Shown here piece by piece: positions 13,082-27,545 of a stretch of DNA of 64,000 bases. The translations under genes were made by a program, and so were the position numbers. How positions within the stretch are numbered: position 1 is the first letter of the stretch; every line of letters begins with the position of its first letter. The DNA comes from Chrysomallon squamiferum (Eukaryota; Mollusca; Gastropoda; Neomphalida; Peltospiridae): contig CM022669.1 of NCBI GenBank assembly GCA_012295275.1, positions 2,457,640 to 2,521,639 of the forward strand, given 5' to 3'. Under the pieces are notes generated by a model that was given only the letters and a program-made list of their open reading frames with translations, made no database searches and was not told where the DNA came from.

Positions 13082-15464
13082 TTAAACGTAATTTTTATTT
13101 AAGTACATTGTTAGTCGTCATGCCATTTTTTTAAATTTCATTTGTCCTAAAGCATCAATCAAAATATAAGGAAGTTGGAAATTACTACTTTCTGTAATTA
13201 TTCCTTATTCAGTTTTACTTTCAGTTTATACTTGAAGTGGGATGCGAACTACCAACCTATCAGTCCAAAGGTCAAACGTCTTTATTTTGGCTTCACAAAG
13301 ACCGCAATTTCCGTATGCATTTTTATTGTCCTTTTTTTTTTTTCTTTCTTTCTTTCTTTGGTTTTTCGTTGCCTGCTTTGTGCGAGGACGCACGCGGTGT
13401 ATCACGGTGCACGGGTTTTTCAGACTGATCAGACATGACTTCTACTACAAGCTGAATAATACCCAATTAGGAAGACGACTTGCTGGGGAATTGGTTCCCG
13501 TCTCGCTACGATCAGAGAATGTTGTGCAACATTTTTGGGTCAGAAACACTGAAGAGTTTCTGTTCCTAAGAGAACGTTTGACAATTTTTATTTCTCATAG
13601 GGCTTTTTTCTGTCAGATATGATTACGCTGATTGACCGTAATCAATATATTTACTTCTATCACTGTTGTTTGCTAATCTCCCTGGCGGTGCTAGGGGAGG
13701 TTAGGGCGAGACTCTTGGCGGTAAATCAAGCCGTCTGGTCAGCCCCTTTTAGTTCAGAAATTGATTAAAGGATGGAGAGGTTACAAATTTGTTTTAGCTG
13801 CTTTGTCTTTAATTAAAGATTGCGAGAGTTAGGTACTTCAGGCCAGTCACAATTGGTTTACCGGTCAGTTTAGGTGTCTGCTGCAGGACGAGTGAAATAC
13901 GCTCTAACACTCGCACGCGGCTCCCTCGGGACGCACTTTTCACTGTTTTACTGCGGGGGCGGGGCCATCCTTGACTGGGTCTCGTGTTTACATCTAAACA
14001 TGGTTTAAGTATGCATTCCTTGGCACAGATCTAACTGTTGGCAAGCTGCCGTTCACTAGAGAAATGGAATTATCCAAGAGGTTTAAACTCCAATCGAAAA
14101 ACGGTTTGCATCCGTTGAAAGTTCTTAAATATATCTCCTGGCTTGCGTTCCTGCTTCGCTGTATTGTTACATAAGATGGTGAAAAATTTACAATTAGAAA
14201 AGTTAGATTTAATCTATTGTATTGTTACGACATAATTAATTCAGCTAATAAGGTAATTTGCTCGGTTCGTATGCCTGTTGATATGTTTATCAATGTAAAA
14301 TAATCGTTATTTGTTTAATGGCACTTCAAAATATTTTAATATTAACAGCTCCTTATATTAAGTTCTTTTTTGGATAATAAAAAATTATACGAAGAAAACC
14401 GTTGTCTTCATTTCACATGTGTTCGTATCGATTAGTTTTGGCCGATCGTTTTTATCTTATCTTAGTCGTGATATTCTACAGTAAACCTGTCTTAGTCGTG
14501 ATATTCTACAGTAAACCTGTCTTAGTCGTGATGTTCTACAGTAAACCTGTCTTTGATAAACCTGTCTTCGAGCATCTCTTAGAAATGGACTGATTAATTC
14601 TTAGTTAAAATTCTTAAATACCGTTCGGGTAGAATGCCTTCACTTTACTGTAACAGTAATATTACGTATTGTCTAATACAGGGGTTTTCAAACTTTTTGA
14701 CTTGCGGACCCCTTTATATTTCAGGCTTTACCTTAAGGACCCCCTTATAAACGCTTATGAAATTTATAATAAATATTTGCTTAAAATAACATATATTTTT
14801 ACATTTATTTAGGATATATTACAAAATTATTTACCTGTTATTTAATGCGCTCACATTTACAAATATAAGAAAAAAGATTTCGATTAAAAAACATATATAA
14901 AATCAAACTGCCCATAAAAAGTATTCGCTGTCCACGGACCCCCTGTCTTGTACTTGCGGACCCCCTGTGGTCCGCGGACCCTTTGAAAACCCCTGGTCTA
15001 ATACACACTGCACTTGGTTGATGCTGTTCGAATATCTGTACTAACACTTGACCCATTATCAAACTGTCAAACATTTGATATAATATCCAGTGGTAACTGT
15101 GACGTAACAAAACAATGAGTGACCAAAGTGGTATCCACTGGTAACAACGATAGAGGAGCAGTGAGAGATAATCATGTAACACTGGTAATAATGTCGCAGA
15201 GAGAAGTATAGTAATTATAACATTTGATAAAGACATAGTGACGTTATTACGTTAATTCGCCATTTCAAGTTTATGCATATTAAACAAACTGGAGTTCTGT
15301 GAGTTAATTCCTATAAATATTTATACTGCATCGGTAGTTTGTTTGTAATTTACATGTTATTTAGAGTTATTCTTGAAATCCGACCGTTACATTACATCGT
15401 CTTTTTTGTAGGAAATCATATTTAGTACTTTGTTTGAATGTATCAATTAATTTATTAATTTCTT

Positions 15465-15498
<34 letters not shown>

Positions 15499-16088
15499 GT
15501 AATAATAATGAAGATACAGTTTATTTTGATACTTAGCATAATAACTAAAACACATATATTATAATGATACTTTTGAGTACTAACTAAAGAAAGTGTATTT
15601 TTATGTATTGTGTAAATATCATATTTACTTTAACAAAATCAAGAACTGCATGAAAACCAAAAACGACAGTTTAGATGGCATTCAAGCATAATTAAATTAA
15701 AAAAAACACATGAAAAGTAATAATAACAACAAAACAAGTAAGCCAAAACTAGAAGAAAAACAAATTATTTTTAATAACTGCTGTAGATGACAGTTTTGTG
15801 ATAAGAAAATAAAAGACTCTTTCATATTGCAGGTTGTCTGGACTGACCAGTGGTCAACATTGTTGACGTTTGAAGATCGAAGAATTATCGACGATGAGCG
15901 GATGAGTATAGAACGTCCGTACACGAAGGACTGGAACCTGCACATTCGCGGCGTGAAACACACTGACCAGGGCGTCTACCACTGTCAGGTCAACACCAAC
16001 CCAGTGAAAATCAAAACTGTCAATCTTCACGTACAAGGTATGAACATGAGTATGTGAGTGTCTGTGTGCGTGTTTGCGCGTGTGTGTT

Positions 16089-16185
<97 letters not shown>

Positions 16186-19100
16186 CAAAGACAGGCATAG
16201 AAATAAAGTGTATATTTTGCTTGTGTTTTTTGTAGTGTGTGTACCATCAAATAAACAAATATATATGTTAATTATCCTTGAAAATCTACGCTTGAATAGA
16301 ATAGAAACGAACAAGTAAAAGTGATTCTTTAAAATACTAAGCTATATACATAGGAAGTTGTTTTAGCTTTAATAAAAACTCTATATTGAATGTAGGAATG
16401 GCCACAGTTAAATCAAAAATGTAATATTATAGAAAGAAATAAACTGGAAAAAATAATAAAGAAAATATGACAAAATGTACACTCGTTATCGAAAACTGAA
16501 TGTATAAAACTTTTACTTAAAGATATTTAAGGAAGAAAGAAAACATTTATATATCTATTTCTGAGGTATTAATTATCTACCAGTTGTTTTTGTGTGTATA
16601 CGTTTTAACAAGAAACATTTGTGAATTTTCAGTCGAGCTGCAAATTAAAATTATTTATGTCACGATTTTCTTGTGACGAGATTAAAACAGTAAATTTGAC
16701 AATTCATCAATAGAGAAGATTAGAATTCTGAAGAAGTGGACAGCAGTGTTAAAGCTGTAATCAGATTATCGTCTAACTTTTGACTCACGTCTGAAAAATG
16801 GGGAAGTAACTCAGAAACCGTATTTTTGCTATCTCTCATCTGACGTATTCTGCAATTTTGTGAGCGTTAAAAAATGTCTACAAAATCTGCAGCAGTGCTC
16901 TCTGTGGATTTGAGCAATTCCCCACGCCACGACAAGGCCCAGTTCTATTAAGATGTGGTTGACACTATTCACTATGAATCTACCGAGGTCATACATCACA
17001 CGTTGTTACTGCGACACTGTGACAGTGACAACAGCAGGTCAGAGTCCCGAGGCTTCCTCACCTCTCAGTGTCAACACAGAATTAACCACTTCGTCAGAAC
17101 TAGATGGACTTTTCTAGGTCAAATGTTTCGTACATTTTAAAGCTTGTAACAGTAATTGTCACCTGTGTTCAGCCGATTAATAATATATGTAAAAAAAATG
17201 TCTTCACCAAAAAGATCTGAACCAGAACCTTCAGCATAAGAAGCAATCACAATACCCACTTATCTAATATAGAAACTGTAATTAGTACATGCGATGTTTT
17301 TATTGTTAATGATTACATATTATAATATGTGCACGGTCTATAGTAACTGAAGATATTTATTATTAATTTATAAATAAGCATTTGTTACTGTCATATTAAG
17401 TGATTCGGGAAACATTTTAATTATATTTAAATATTAATGCGTGATGTTCTAAGCAAGATAAAACAGTTTTGATAAATTTAAATTTAATTTAAATCTGGGG
17501 AAGTAGTTATTGCCGGCTCTGCCAAACCTAGAACCAAACCTCTTCCTGAATCCATTCTGCGATATAAATATTCGTTAACAAGAATTCAATTGAAAATTGT
17601 CTGCCATAGCCACATGCCTCTTCTAATAATGAGAGTTGAAGATTTATCCCCACGTGTATCCGCTGTTCCCCGACCTGCCTGTTTCACACGCGACTCGCAG
17701 AGGAGCAGGCTCGTTGCTCTTCGACGCGTGCTGCCGAGCTCGTGACTTAGTTTTTACTTTAATATTCGCGACCGCTCGAGATCTTCAGATTGATCTCATT
17801 TAGTCCAAAGTATTTCATTCGATCGTTCAAATCTGCAAAATCTACCAGAAAATTATTTTTCCAATTGTTACTACGGCTAACGTTATTAGACGGAATTAGC
17901 CGCTTTATCGCGAAACCAACTGTCTGGGATTCTGCAAAATCCGTAAAGTCTATTGTCGAAGCGCTGGCCACCGATTCATGCTGTCATTTGGTTTTGAGAA
18001 TGGCTTGTGACGGCAGGCCAATTATTGCGCCTCGTGGGATCTCGAGCCACGGGCTAAATGTAAATGATTGCATTTTTTGCTGCTAACTGAAATGAGATTT
18101 ATTTCAAAGTGATGCCTTTTTGTCAAAGTGAATCGTGCTTCATTTCAAAGTGTTAGATAAACCTCCTATTTATTAGATCTGGTATCGTCAGAAAAATTAC
18201 ACCTTTAAATGATCAGAAAACAGAAAATTTTTTTTTTTTTTTTTTTTTTTAAATTGAACATCTTTCTTCAAAAATGTGGTGATCAGCTGAAAGCCTAGTA
18301 ATTACACTCGGTGTCCTTGTATAATTAACTGTCTGTAATCTTTACAGTCCGAAACATATTTAGTTTTCAGTGAAATTATTTTACATTATTTTTCCAATAT
18401 ACGTTTCATGTTCTGCATGTGCGGGAACCGAAACAAGTTGACGAACCGTAGCAAACGAAATTAGACTAACAATTACTGATCAAATTAACAGTTACACTAT
18501 AGGCCTATTGGTGAATTATGCACGAAGGTTTAGAAAATTGTGTAATATATATATATTGTGTATAAAAAATAATCGAAGATATTACTATTTCTGCTGCTCA
18601 CGATACCTTAATATGTCCAAAAATTGCAGCCTTTGAGATTGTTGATGCTGCGAGTGTTCTACAATGTAATCTTATTAGATTATCTTAATCATGTGGTTGA
18701 AGTTGGTAATATAATCTACAATGTAGCAAACAATAACCAAGAAGGACAAAGAACATAATATTACAGATCATTTGAAAACCTTTCATTTTCTCGATAATTG
18801 AAAATATACAGTGATTATTGTCGTGATCTAAACATTGGATATCTGTAATTTCGTCAGCTGAAGGTTAATCCATATCCACGCGACACCAGGTTGAAGGGAT
18901 TCATATTAATTAGTTAGATGACTGGTAAGGGTGTATGCGAGACACACTTTCCAAATTAACCATGTTCAGAAGCTGATTTCAAGATCCGTGTGCAAACCAG
19001 CTGTTATTAACCACGCACAAGCAAGGCCGCTAACTCGTTTTGGTAGAGACAGGTTTGAGCAAAAATCGGCTCTTTATAAAAATAGCCAGCCAAGTGAAAA

Positions 19101-19841
19101 GAAAATTATCCTTACTTCAAACTATCCTTACTTTAATGTAATCTGTTATTGTCTGCACTAATACGACTAAATGGTTTCTTTCCTTTGTGAGGTTTTCACA
19201 TAAACCTCCACAATCCAGATGATCTCGCCAAAGAGCTACCTGAGTGCTTCAAAATGCAATAAATGGTGACAGATTGGAGAGAAATCAGGCAGACGTGCGG
19301 TTAACATAATTGGCTTAAGCATTCCGATTCTGACTGTCCACTGCGCTAAGTAGTTCAGTATTAATGTCGTATTGTTTTTTCCAGTCCGTTATTTTTGGAT
19401 TATATGAAAGGGATAGAGACTGTCATATTACTGTTATGTCATTCTGTCTTTTTATGGCATTGTGGATATATTACAGCACTGACCATTCGAAACGTGTTCG
19501 TATGACGGATGAGTCAAAATCGATAGACTTGTTGGGAAAAAATACATAATGATATCTTATATTAAAATATATATATTAAAACGTTTATATGATTATTTTC
19601 ATTTAACAAACAAAATTTCTTATTTAAGATGATATTAAAATATAATGTGAATAAATACATAAATGAATAATATATAGTTAACGATGCCGAATCCGCTTTT
19701 ATAATGATGGTAGCGACGAGTGATGCGCATTGCCCACCCGCAAACAAGAATCCACCCGCAAACAAGAATCCACCTGTTTTCAGTACGCGAGAACTGGATA
19801 CTTAATAATTCAGTTCCTAATATGTGTATGTATATGTGTGC

Positions 19842-19887
<46 letters not shown>

Positions 19888-19963
19888 AATATATGTGTTT
19901 ATATATAACGGAGAGAAGCAAGTGATATATATTAAATTAAAATCAGTACCGAAACACAATTTC

Positions 19964-19999
<36 letters not shown>

Positions 20000-21157
20000 A
20001 TATATATTATTATCATCATCATCATTATTATCAGAATAAATAATTAGAACTAGTTACTTCATATCGCTGTCAGGACTGCAATTTGAAAATCATAATAGTC
20101 GAACTCTATAACAAAATCACCCCCTAAAAATCCATTACTTTAGTCAGATTTACAAAGTGAATAGAACTGGCGCCGAACAAATAAGACCGATTTACTTTTT
20201 AAGTAATCATTTCTTTTGAAAACCAGATGTGACACACTTGGGCTAAGGAAAAACATTCGATGATCACAATTGTTAATTAAGAATTAAAAAAATGACTGGA
20301 TTCTAGAATTTCAATTATGATAAAGTTAGGAATATTTTACATTTTATATTGAGACGAATTTTGACTGAATGAAAGAAGGAAAAAAAAAGAAATGAAAAAA
20401 GAAACAGAAGTGTGAATGAATGAATGAACAAAACGAATGAGTGAATAAATGAATGATTGAATAATTAATGAATATATGAGTAAACGAACAATTAAAGAAT
20501 GAATTATTGAATAATAAATGAATATATGAATGAATGAATGAACGTATAAAAGAATGAATGACTGAGGTTAATTTGTTATATTCACAAATAATAATTTTTG
20601 ATAAAATCACATCCCAGTCGGGAAGATACAAGTGAAATAGTTTTATGCAATGATCATAGGAGCGAGGGACCCGTTGCTGAAACTACACCTACCATCCTTG
20701 CAGCAATGCGTAACACCTTATCAGAAACAGTAAATTGCATTTGTTAACTGACGTCACCGAGTGATGATTGGAACGGAAAAATAACTCAAATTGAGTAATA
20801 CAGATTCAGTAGAAGAAATTATTAGATATATCATGCCTCAGACAAGTGTTTTAAATACTTCAACTTGATATTTCATTTAGCTGACATAATATTATGAAAC
20901 AATAGTTAATATTTTATTACATGTAATTATGGATAACCAAGATATATTATTCAGTCAAAGAAAAAAAAAAAGCATATTTTACACACACAAAATGAAAAAC
21001 CTTTTTGAAAATTTGGTTTTATGTCCGTCTCTAATTATATAAATCTTTACAAAAATCAGGTTATTGCATATTTATTCGACTGTCATGTTTCTTAGCTTTT
21101 AGAACATTTTTTTGCATAAAAATGAAGATTACTTTCGTGTTTGTCTTTTTTATTTTA

Positions 21158-21188
<31 letters not shown>

Positions 21189-21262
21189 TTGGGGCGGTTT
21201 TTTAAAGATTTTTTTTGTTGTTGTTGCTGTTACATTACACGCCATACATATCGAAATTTCAA

Positions 21263-21302
<40 letters not shown>

Positions 21303-22086
21303 GAAATAATAATAATAATAATAATAAATATTAATATCAGTTCAATTAATTCAATTGTTTTTTTCATGTAGGTATATGTGTATGTATATTTAAATGACTG
21401 GGTAGACGTGTGTGAATGCTCTCTCTATATATGCACATACTTCCATATATACATTCACAAATACATACATGCATATATTAACATTCACATATTCATATCA
21501 ATAGTTATGTACTCTTATACACACGACGTGATTTAAGTAGCAATGTAATATCCTAATTCATTTAATAATTAACCTGATAATTTCCAAATTATGAAATAAA
21601 TATGTTCCACTTCATATTCAAAATGAACTTTCCGACGGCGTGCACTTGAAAAAGATTACACTGGCACGCTTTGTAAGTGTAAACTATAATATACTGAAAA
21701 AAAATCTATATTATTTCAGATGCAGCAAATATCCAGTTTTCTGATTTCGATTTCCCACAGATTTGCTATTCTTACTTATACATGCAAATAATTTAATTTT
21801 GTTTAAATTCTGTATTATTTAATAAACGTGCATTTTCTTTATCTTTGTTTTGCATTTTACTGTTAACAAAAATAAGTAGTCATTCTTACCTTAATTCCGA
21901 ATCGACATTAAAATACTATGACAGTTCCCAACATAGCTACAGAAACATGGACGTTAACAATTTCGTTACTAAGAAGCGAAATACAAAGCGTAAGCGTAAT
22001 GACGTCACATTGCATTTAACTTTCACGTGAATAGACGTCAGCGTACAAAGTATATTTGTCGAAGATGGGAATACGAGACAAATGTT

Positions 22087-22117
<31 letters not shown>

Positions 22118-25100
22118 TTGTAGTTCCAGCAGCAGTGATTGGTCAGTTGTCGTCAAAAGACCTCACAGCAGTAGAGGGAGACACCGTGTCTCTCGTGTGT
22201 AACGTGACTGGAATACCCGAGCCCACAGTCACATGGTACAGACATAAAGTAACGCTTGACTCCGTTGTGAAAGAAAGTAAGTATCTGCATACAGGTTAAA
22301 ACAAAGTGAATTAAGAAATATATCAGTTATCATTCACTGCTGTGTTTGGTATTGATATAATATTAAAAAATAGTTTGGCAGCAAAAAAGTGTAGTAGTAG
22401 TAGTAGCAGCAGTAATACTAGTAACAGTAATACTAGTAGTGTTAGTGGAAATAGCAGTAGTACTAGTAACAGTAATAATAGTAGTGTTAGTGGAAATAGC
22501 AGTAGTACTAGTAACAGTAATAATAGTAGTGTTAGTGGAAATAGCAGTAGTACTAGTAACAGTAATAATAGTAGTGTTAGTGGAAATAGCAGTAGTAGTT
22601 GCTATTTTAGCCATATTAGTAGTAGCTAAGCAGAAGTATCAGTCGTAGTATCTGTAAGAATATTACAAGTAGTAATAGTAGTAGTAGTAGTACACGCAGA
22701 AGTAGTAATTATGGTAATAGCTACAGCAGTAGTAATCATATCAATAACAGAGTAGTAGCAGTATCTATCGAAGATGTATACTACATGAAAAAGCAACTGT
22801 GAATCATGAACAGAGTGGTTTTTTTAATAAAATAACCAGGTGGTGTTATAAATGTTTATTTATTGAAACTGTAAACTCAAAATCATTACCTGTTAAAAGA
22901 GGGATGGTACAAAACGTTAATTCACAGAGTCAACATGGTGTGTGACCTCCACTAGCAGTGATACAGGCTTGACAATGGCGTCGGATAGACAAAACTAGAT
23001 GGTTGAAAAAAACTTGTAGTTTCATATCTCAGTCAAAACTTGTTCCAACTGACAAGATTACAGAGCGTTCCCCTTGACGTCTGTCTGGATGAAGCGTTGA
23101 CTCAGCTGTGAACAGAACAGTCCCAGTCTTGTCGCCTGAACAAAATGTTGTTGACACCAGCGAGCCTGCCGATGATGTAGAGGTAAACGTGTGGCTGGTT
23201 GTCGGGGCCGGATGTTGTGTTCCTGTACGGTCCTAGCATTAATGGGTCTTAACCAAGGAATGGTTCGAGCTGTTAAACTGGCGGTTTGGAACTGCTTTCG
23301 TAAGTGAACCATTCGAATATGGTTATCTTGTGACGCCATATGAGTACGGCCCGCAATCTGGCAAGCCATTAGTGCTGTCCTGTTAAAGACTTTGTCGTAT
23401 TTCGGTGTACACCAAAACGGCGACAACATCTGATTGCAGGAAGACGTTGGTTTTCGGAAAGTGTGGCATGACGTAACCTTCGTTGATTTTCATTTTTAAA
23501 AACAACGTGTGTGAGTATCCTGTGGTCCCAAAACAAGAAGTGAACCATAACCAAAATATCGAAGACAATGCTTTCATGAATATGTATTGATTTTTTCTTT
23601 CTCTAATTTTGGAAAATGTGTATTTGTATTAAATATTATATCATACACAGTTACTTTTTTCCGTTAGTATAGTAGTAATGCAGGCAGTTGTGTAGTGCTG
23701 ACAGTCGCAGTAGCATAACAGTATTTTAAACTCAGTTTATTATCATTATTTTATTTTCCAGGAATAGGAGTGAGCGGCGAGGTTCTGATGATTCACAACG
23801 TAAGCAGATACTGCGGCGACGTTTACGAATGTGTTGCCTTTAATGGGGTCCCACCCGCTGTGAACAGACTGATGAAAATTGTTGTAGAATGTTAGTGTTT
23901 TTCGATGATTTTTTCAGTGAAACATTCAAAACTGATTATATCCCTTCTTATTCACTAATTCGCCATTTTCTTGGTACACAAATTTTCACACTTCTATAAA
24001 CTCATAAAAGCCTTCTAGACGCTTTGATTGTCGGCATGTTTTTGTTTTATTTTATAGCTTTGTCCCTTTGATTTCAGAAAAGGGGGTGTAATTTTAAAGA
24101 ACTGTTTAGGTTCTATTTAATCCAATAAAATATATTAAAAAAAAATTATACAATGTATTGAAGGGCGTAAAACTGTAAACGAGAATAACTTTTAATTAAT
24201 TAATTTAGCAGAGCGTAATAGAATATGTAATAGCAGTAACTCAAATAGATCTGGGAATATTTGTAGACTATTTGGTATGTATTTTCGTTTGAAATTAATA
24301 TAATATGCAACATAATTGTTATTTTACAACAGTTCCGCCGGAAGTTCGTCTACCGAACAAACGTATTGGTCAGGATACAGGCAAGGAAACCATACTGGAA
24401 TGTGTCGTGTCGGCCAATCCGATAGACAAACGCGTCTGGATGCGCGATGGCGTGGAAATTTCCAACAGCCACAAGTACCGCCTGGAAACTTACGACGAAG
24501 GCGACAACACCATCACACTGAGCCTCAAGATCAAACTACTAGAAGAAGAAGACTTTGGCAAATATACATGTTTTGCGTCTAACGACTTGGGTAGCGACAA
24601 AGAGAGTATGGTTCTATATGGTAAATTCAAACCTGGCTTATCTACCTGCACAAAACAGCATTAGTGTTTGTTTTTGTGGCCGATGCATGTTGTAATTGCA
24701 CAGTTTAAAGTGACTTTTTCGCTTTTATATTAAATTACTTTAAGTGATGAATGACGTGTTTAAAATAGTATCTTTTCAGCAGATATAACCGATGATTTTT
24801 AAACATAAAACGTGACAGCAACTATTTCCTTTCACTTTGGTAATTTTTTATTTTAAGAGAAAATCTCACGTGTTACAAAACTTTTTCTTGTGTTTGTTTC
24901 GTTATTATTGTGTGTTTGTTTCGTTATTATTGTGTGTTTGTTTCGTTATTATTGTGTGTTTGTTTCGTTATTATTGTGTGTTTGTTTCGTTATTATTGTG
25001 TGTTTGTTTCGTTATTATTGTGTGTTTGTTTTTTGTTTTATTGTTTGTTTTCGTTATTTTGTTTGTTTGTTTCGTTATTATTGTGTGTTTGTTTCGTTAT

Positions 25101-26629
25101 TATTGTTTGTTTGTGTTTGTTTCGTTATTATTGTGTGTTTGTTTCGTTATTATTGTTTGTTTGTTTCGTTATTATTGTGTGTTTGTTTCGTTATTATTGT
25201 TTGTTTGTTTTTGTTTTCTATTGTTTGTTTCGTTATTATTGTGTGTTTGTTTCGTTATTATTGTTTGTTTGTTTCGTTATTATTGTGTGTTTGTTTCGTT
25301 ATTATTGTGTGTTTGTTTTTGTTTTTATTGTTTGTTTGTTACGTTATTATTGTGTGTTTGTTTCGTTATTATTGTTTGTTTGTTTCATTATTATTGTGTG
25401 TGTTTGTTTCGTTATTATTGTGTGTTTGTTTCGTTATTATTGTGTGTTTGTTTCGTTATTATTGTGTGTTTGTTTCGTTATTATTGTGTGTTTGTTTCGT
25501 TATTATTGTGTGTTTGTTTCGTTATTATTGTGTGTTTGTTTTTGTTTTCTATTGTTTGTTTCGTTATTATTGTGTGTTTGTTTCGTTATTATTGTGTGTT
25601 TGTTTCGTTATTATTGTGTGTTTGTTTCGTTATTATTGTGTGTTTGTTTCGTTATTATTGTGTGTTTGTTTCGTTATTATTGTTTGTTTGTTTCGTTATT
25701 ATTGTGTGTTTGTTTCGTTATTATTGTTTTTTTTTTTGTTTTATTGTTTGTTTTTTTTTTTTATTATTGTTTTTGTTTCGTTATTATTGTGTGTTTGTTT
25801 CGTTATTATTTATTGTTTGTTTTTTTTTCTATTGTTTGTTTGTTATTATTATTGTGTGTTTGTTTCGTTATTATTGTGTGTTTGTTTCGTTATTATTGTG
25901 TGTTTGTTTCGTTATTATTGTGTTTTTGTTTTCTATTGTGTGTTTGTTTCGTTATTATTGTGTGTTTGTTTCGTTATTATTGTGTGTTTGTTTCGTTATT
26001 ATTGTTTGTTTGTTTCGTTATTATTGTGTGTTTGTTTCGTTATTATTGTTTGTTTGTTTTTGTTTTCTATTGTTTGTTTGTTTTTGTTTTCTATTGTGTT
26101 TGTTTCGTTATTATTGTGTGTTTGTTTTTGTTTTCTATTGTTTGTTTGTTTTTGTTTTCTATTTGTGGTTTTTGTACTTTTTTGTCGTTTGCTTTTAGAA
26201 GCGGTTAAAGCCCGAGCTCCACAACTTCTGTTTTAAGGGATTTTTGATTCTGCAACACAACACAACACAGGCCGCGTATTATGTTGTTTTACCATACTTA
26301 TTATCTTATTAATTAATTTATCTGTCATTTATTTATTTATTTATTTATTTATTTATTTGTTTAAACCTGCAGATTATTCTGCCTACTGGAAGCCTGCCAC
26401 CGTTAAAACTACTGCTACATCGACGACAGAAAGGACAGAACTGGAGTTCAAGCCATTCTGGAGAACAACAGCACGCAACTCTCCCACCAGAAAGTATCCA
26501 CTGATTCCAGCCGAGGAGAGCATAGACAGAAAATACTTCAATATATTTCCTATAAAAACCACGCCGCCATTCCCTAGAAAAAAAGACGATAATCTTTCAG
26601 GTATTCAGTTTTATTTTATTTCATGTATT

Positions 26630-26665
<36 letters not shown>

Positions 26666-26768
26666 GCGTAAATGTATGTGTGTGTGTATGTAATATATGT
26701 ATGTGTGGGGGGGTGTTTGCGTGCGTAAGTGCATATGTGTGTGTATGTAGTATATGTGTGTGTGTGTC

Positions 26769-26807
<39 letters not shown>

Positions 26808-27486
26808 ATATATAAACGTACGTATCTATATTTGTATGTATGTATGTATTATGTCTGTCAGTGGTTCAAACTTTTTGAAGTCGGGGCACACTTGAAGCCT
26901 TACAAAAAACTGCGGGCATACTTCACACAAAATGCTAAGAAATATAATGCACAATGTAAAAAATACAGAAATAACTGAAGAAGGATATTGCGGCTGAATC
27001 GGTTGCGGAGCAGGCTGCTATGGTTGTCTATCCTCATTGTTTACATCTATGTCGGATTCTTCATCATTTCGCGTATAAACGGTTCTCGTCTGGAATCTGT
27101 ACCGTTTGTTTTTCTTTTGTGAGAGATGTTCACTAATATATTTAGAGTTACCGCCCTTCTGTGAGAGATGTTCACTGATGTGAGTATACACCTTTATTCA
27201 TCATCTATTTTGTGCTGATGAGAAGTATGAGCCTGACGTGTCTTGGCAGTTTCTTCAAAAATATAATATGAAATACAATGTATGGTATGGTATGGTATGG
27301 TATGGTATGGTATGGTATGGTATGGTATGGTATGGTATGGTATGGTATGTATAAATATGCATGTTAATCCATAAATATATATATATATATATATATATAT
27401 GGGTATAGGTATGTACATCGTGAGAGAGAGATATATTTTATAATGTGTGACTTTATAATATTAATAATATTAACAACAACAACAAC

Positions 27487-27545
<59 letters not shown>

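Noticed and set aside
13175-13622. Overlapping plus frames with a hydrophobic Phe-rich stretch
   Set aside because: The hydrophobic part comes from T-rich runs; no splice context or family resemblance, and the area is intronic to the Ig gene.
22342-22648. Ser/Asn-rich and Val/Thr-rich frames on both strands
   Set aside because: Products of the AGT-rich 45-bp tandem repeat inside an Ig-gene intron.
23058-23577. Functional transposase gene
   Set aside because: Frames are broken and the DDE core is missing; called as a fossil instead.
24837-26236. Three overlapping plus-strand frames of 430-450 codons resembling a membrane protein
   Set aside because: All are produced by the 22-bp repeat, which is stop-free in each frame; no unique sequence, splice logic or domain.
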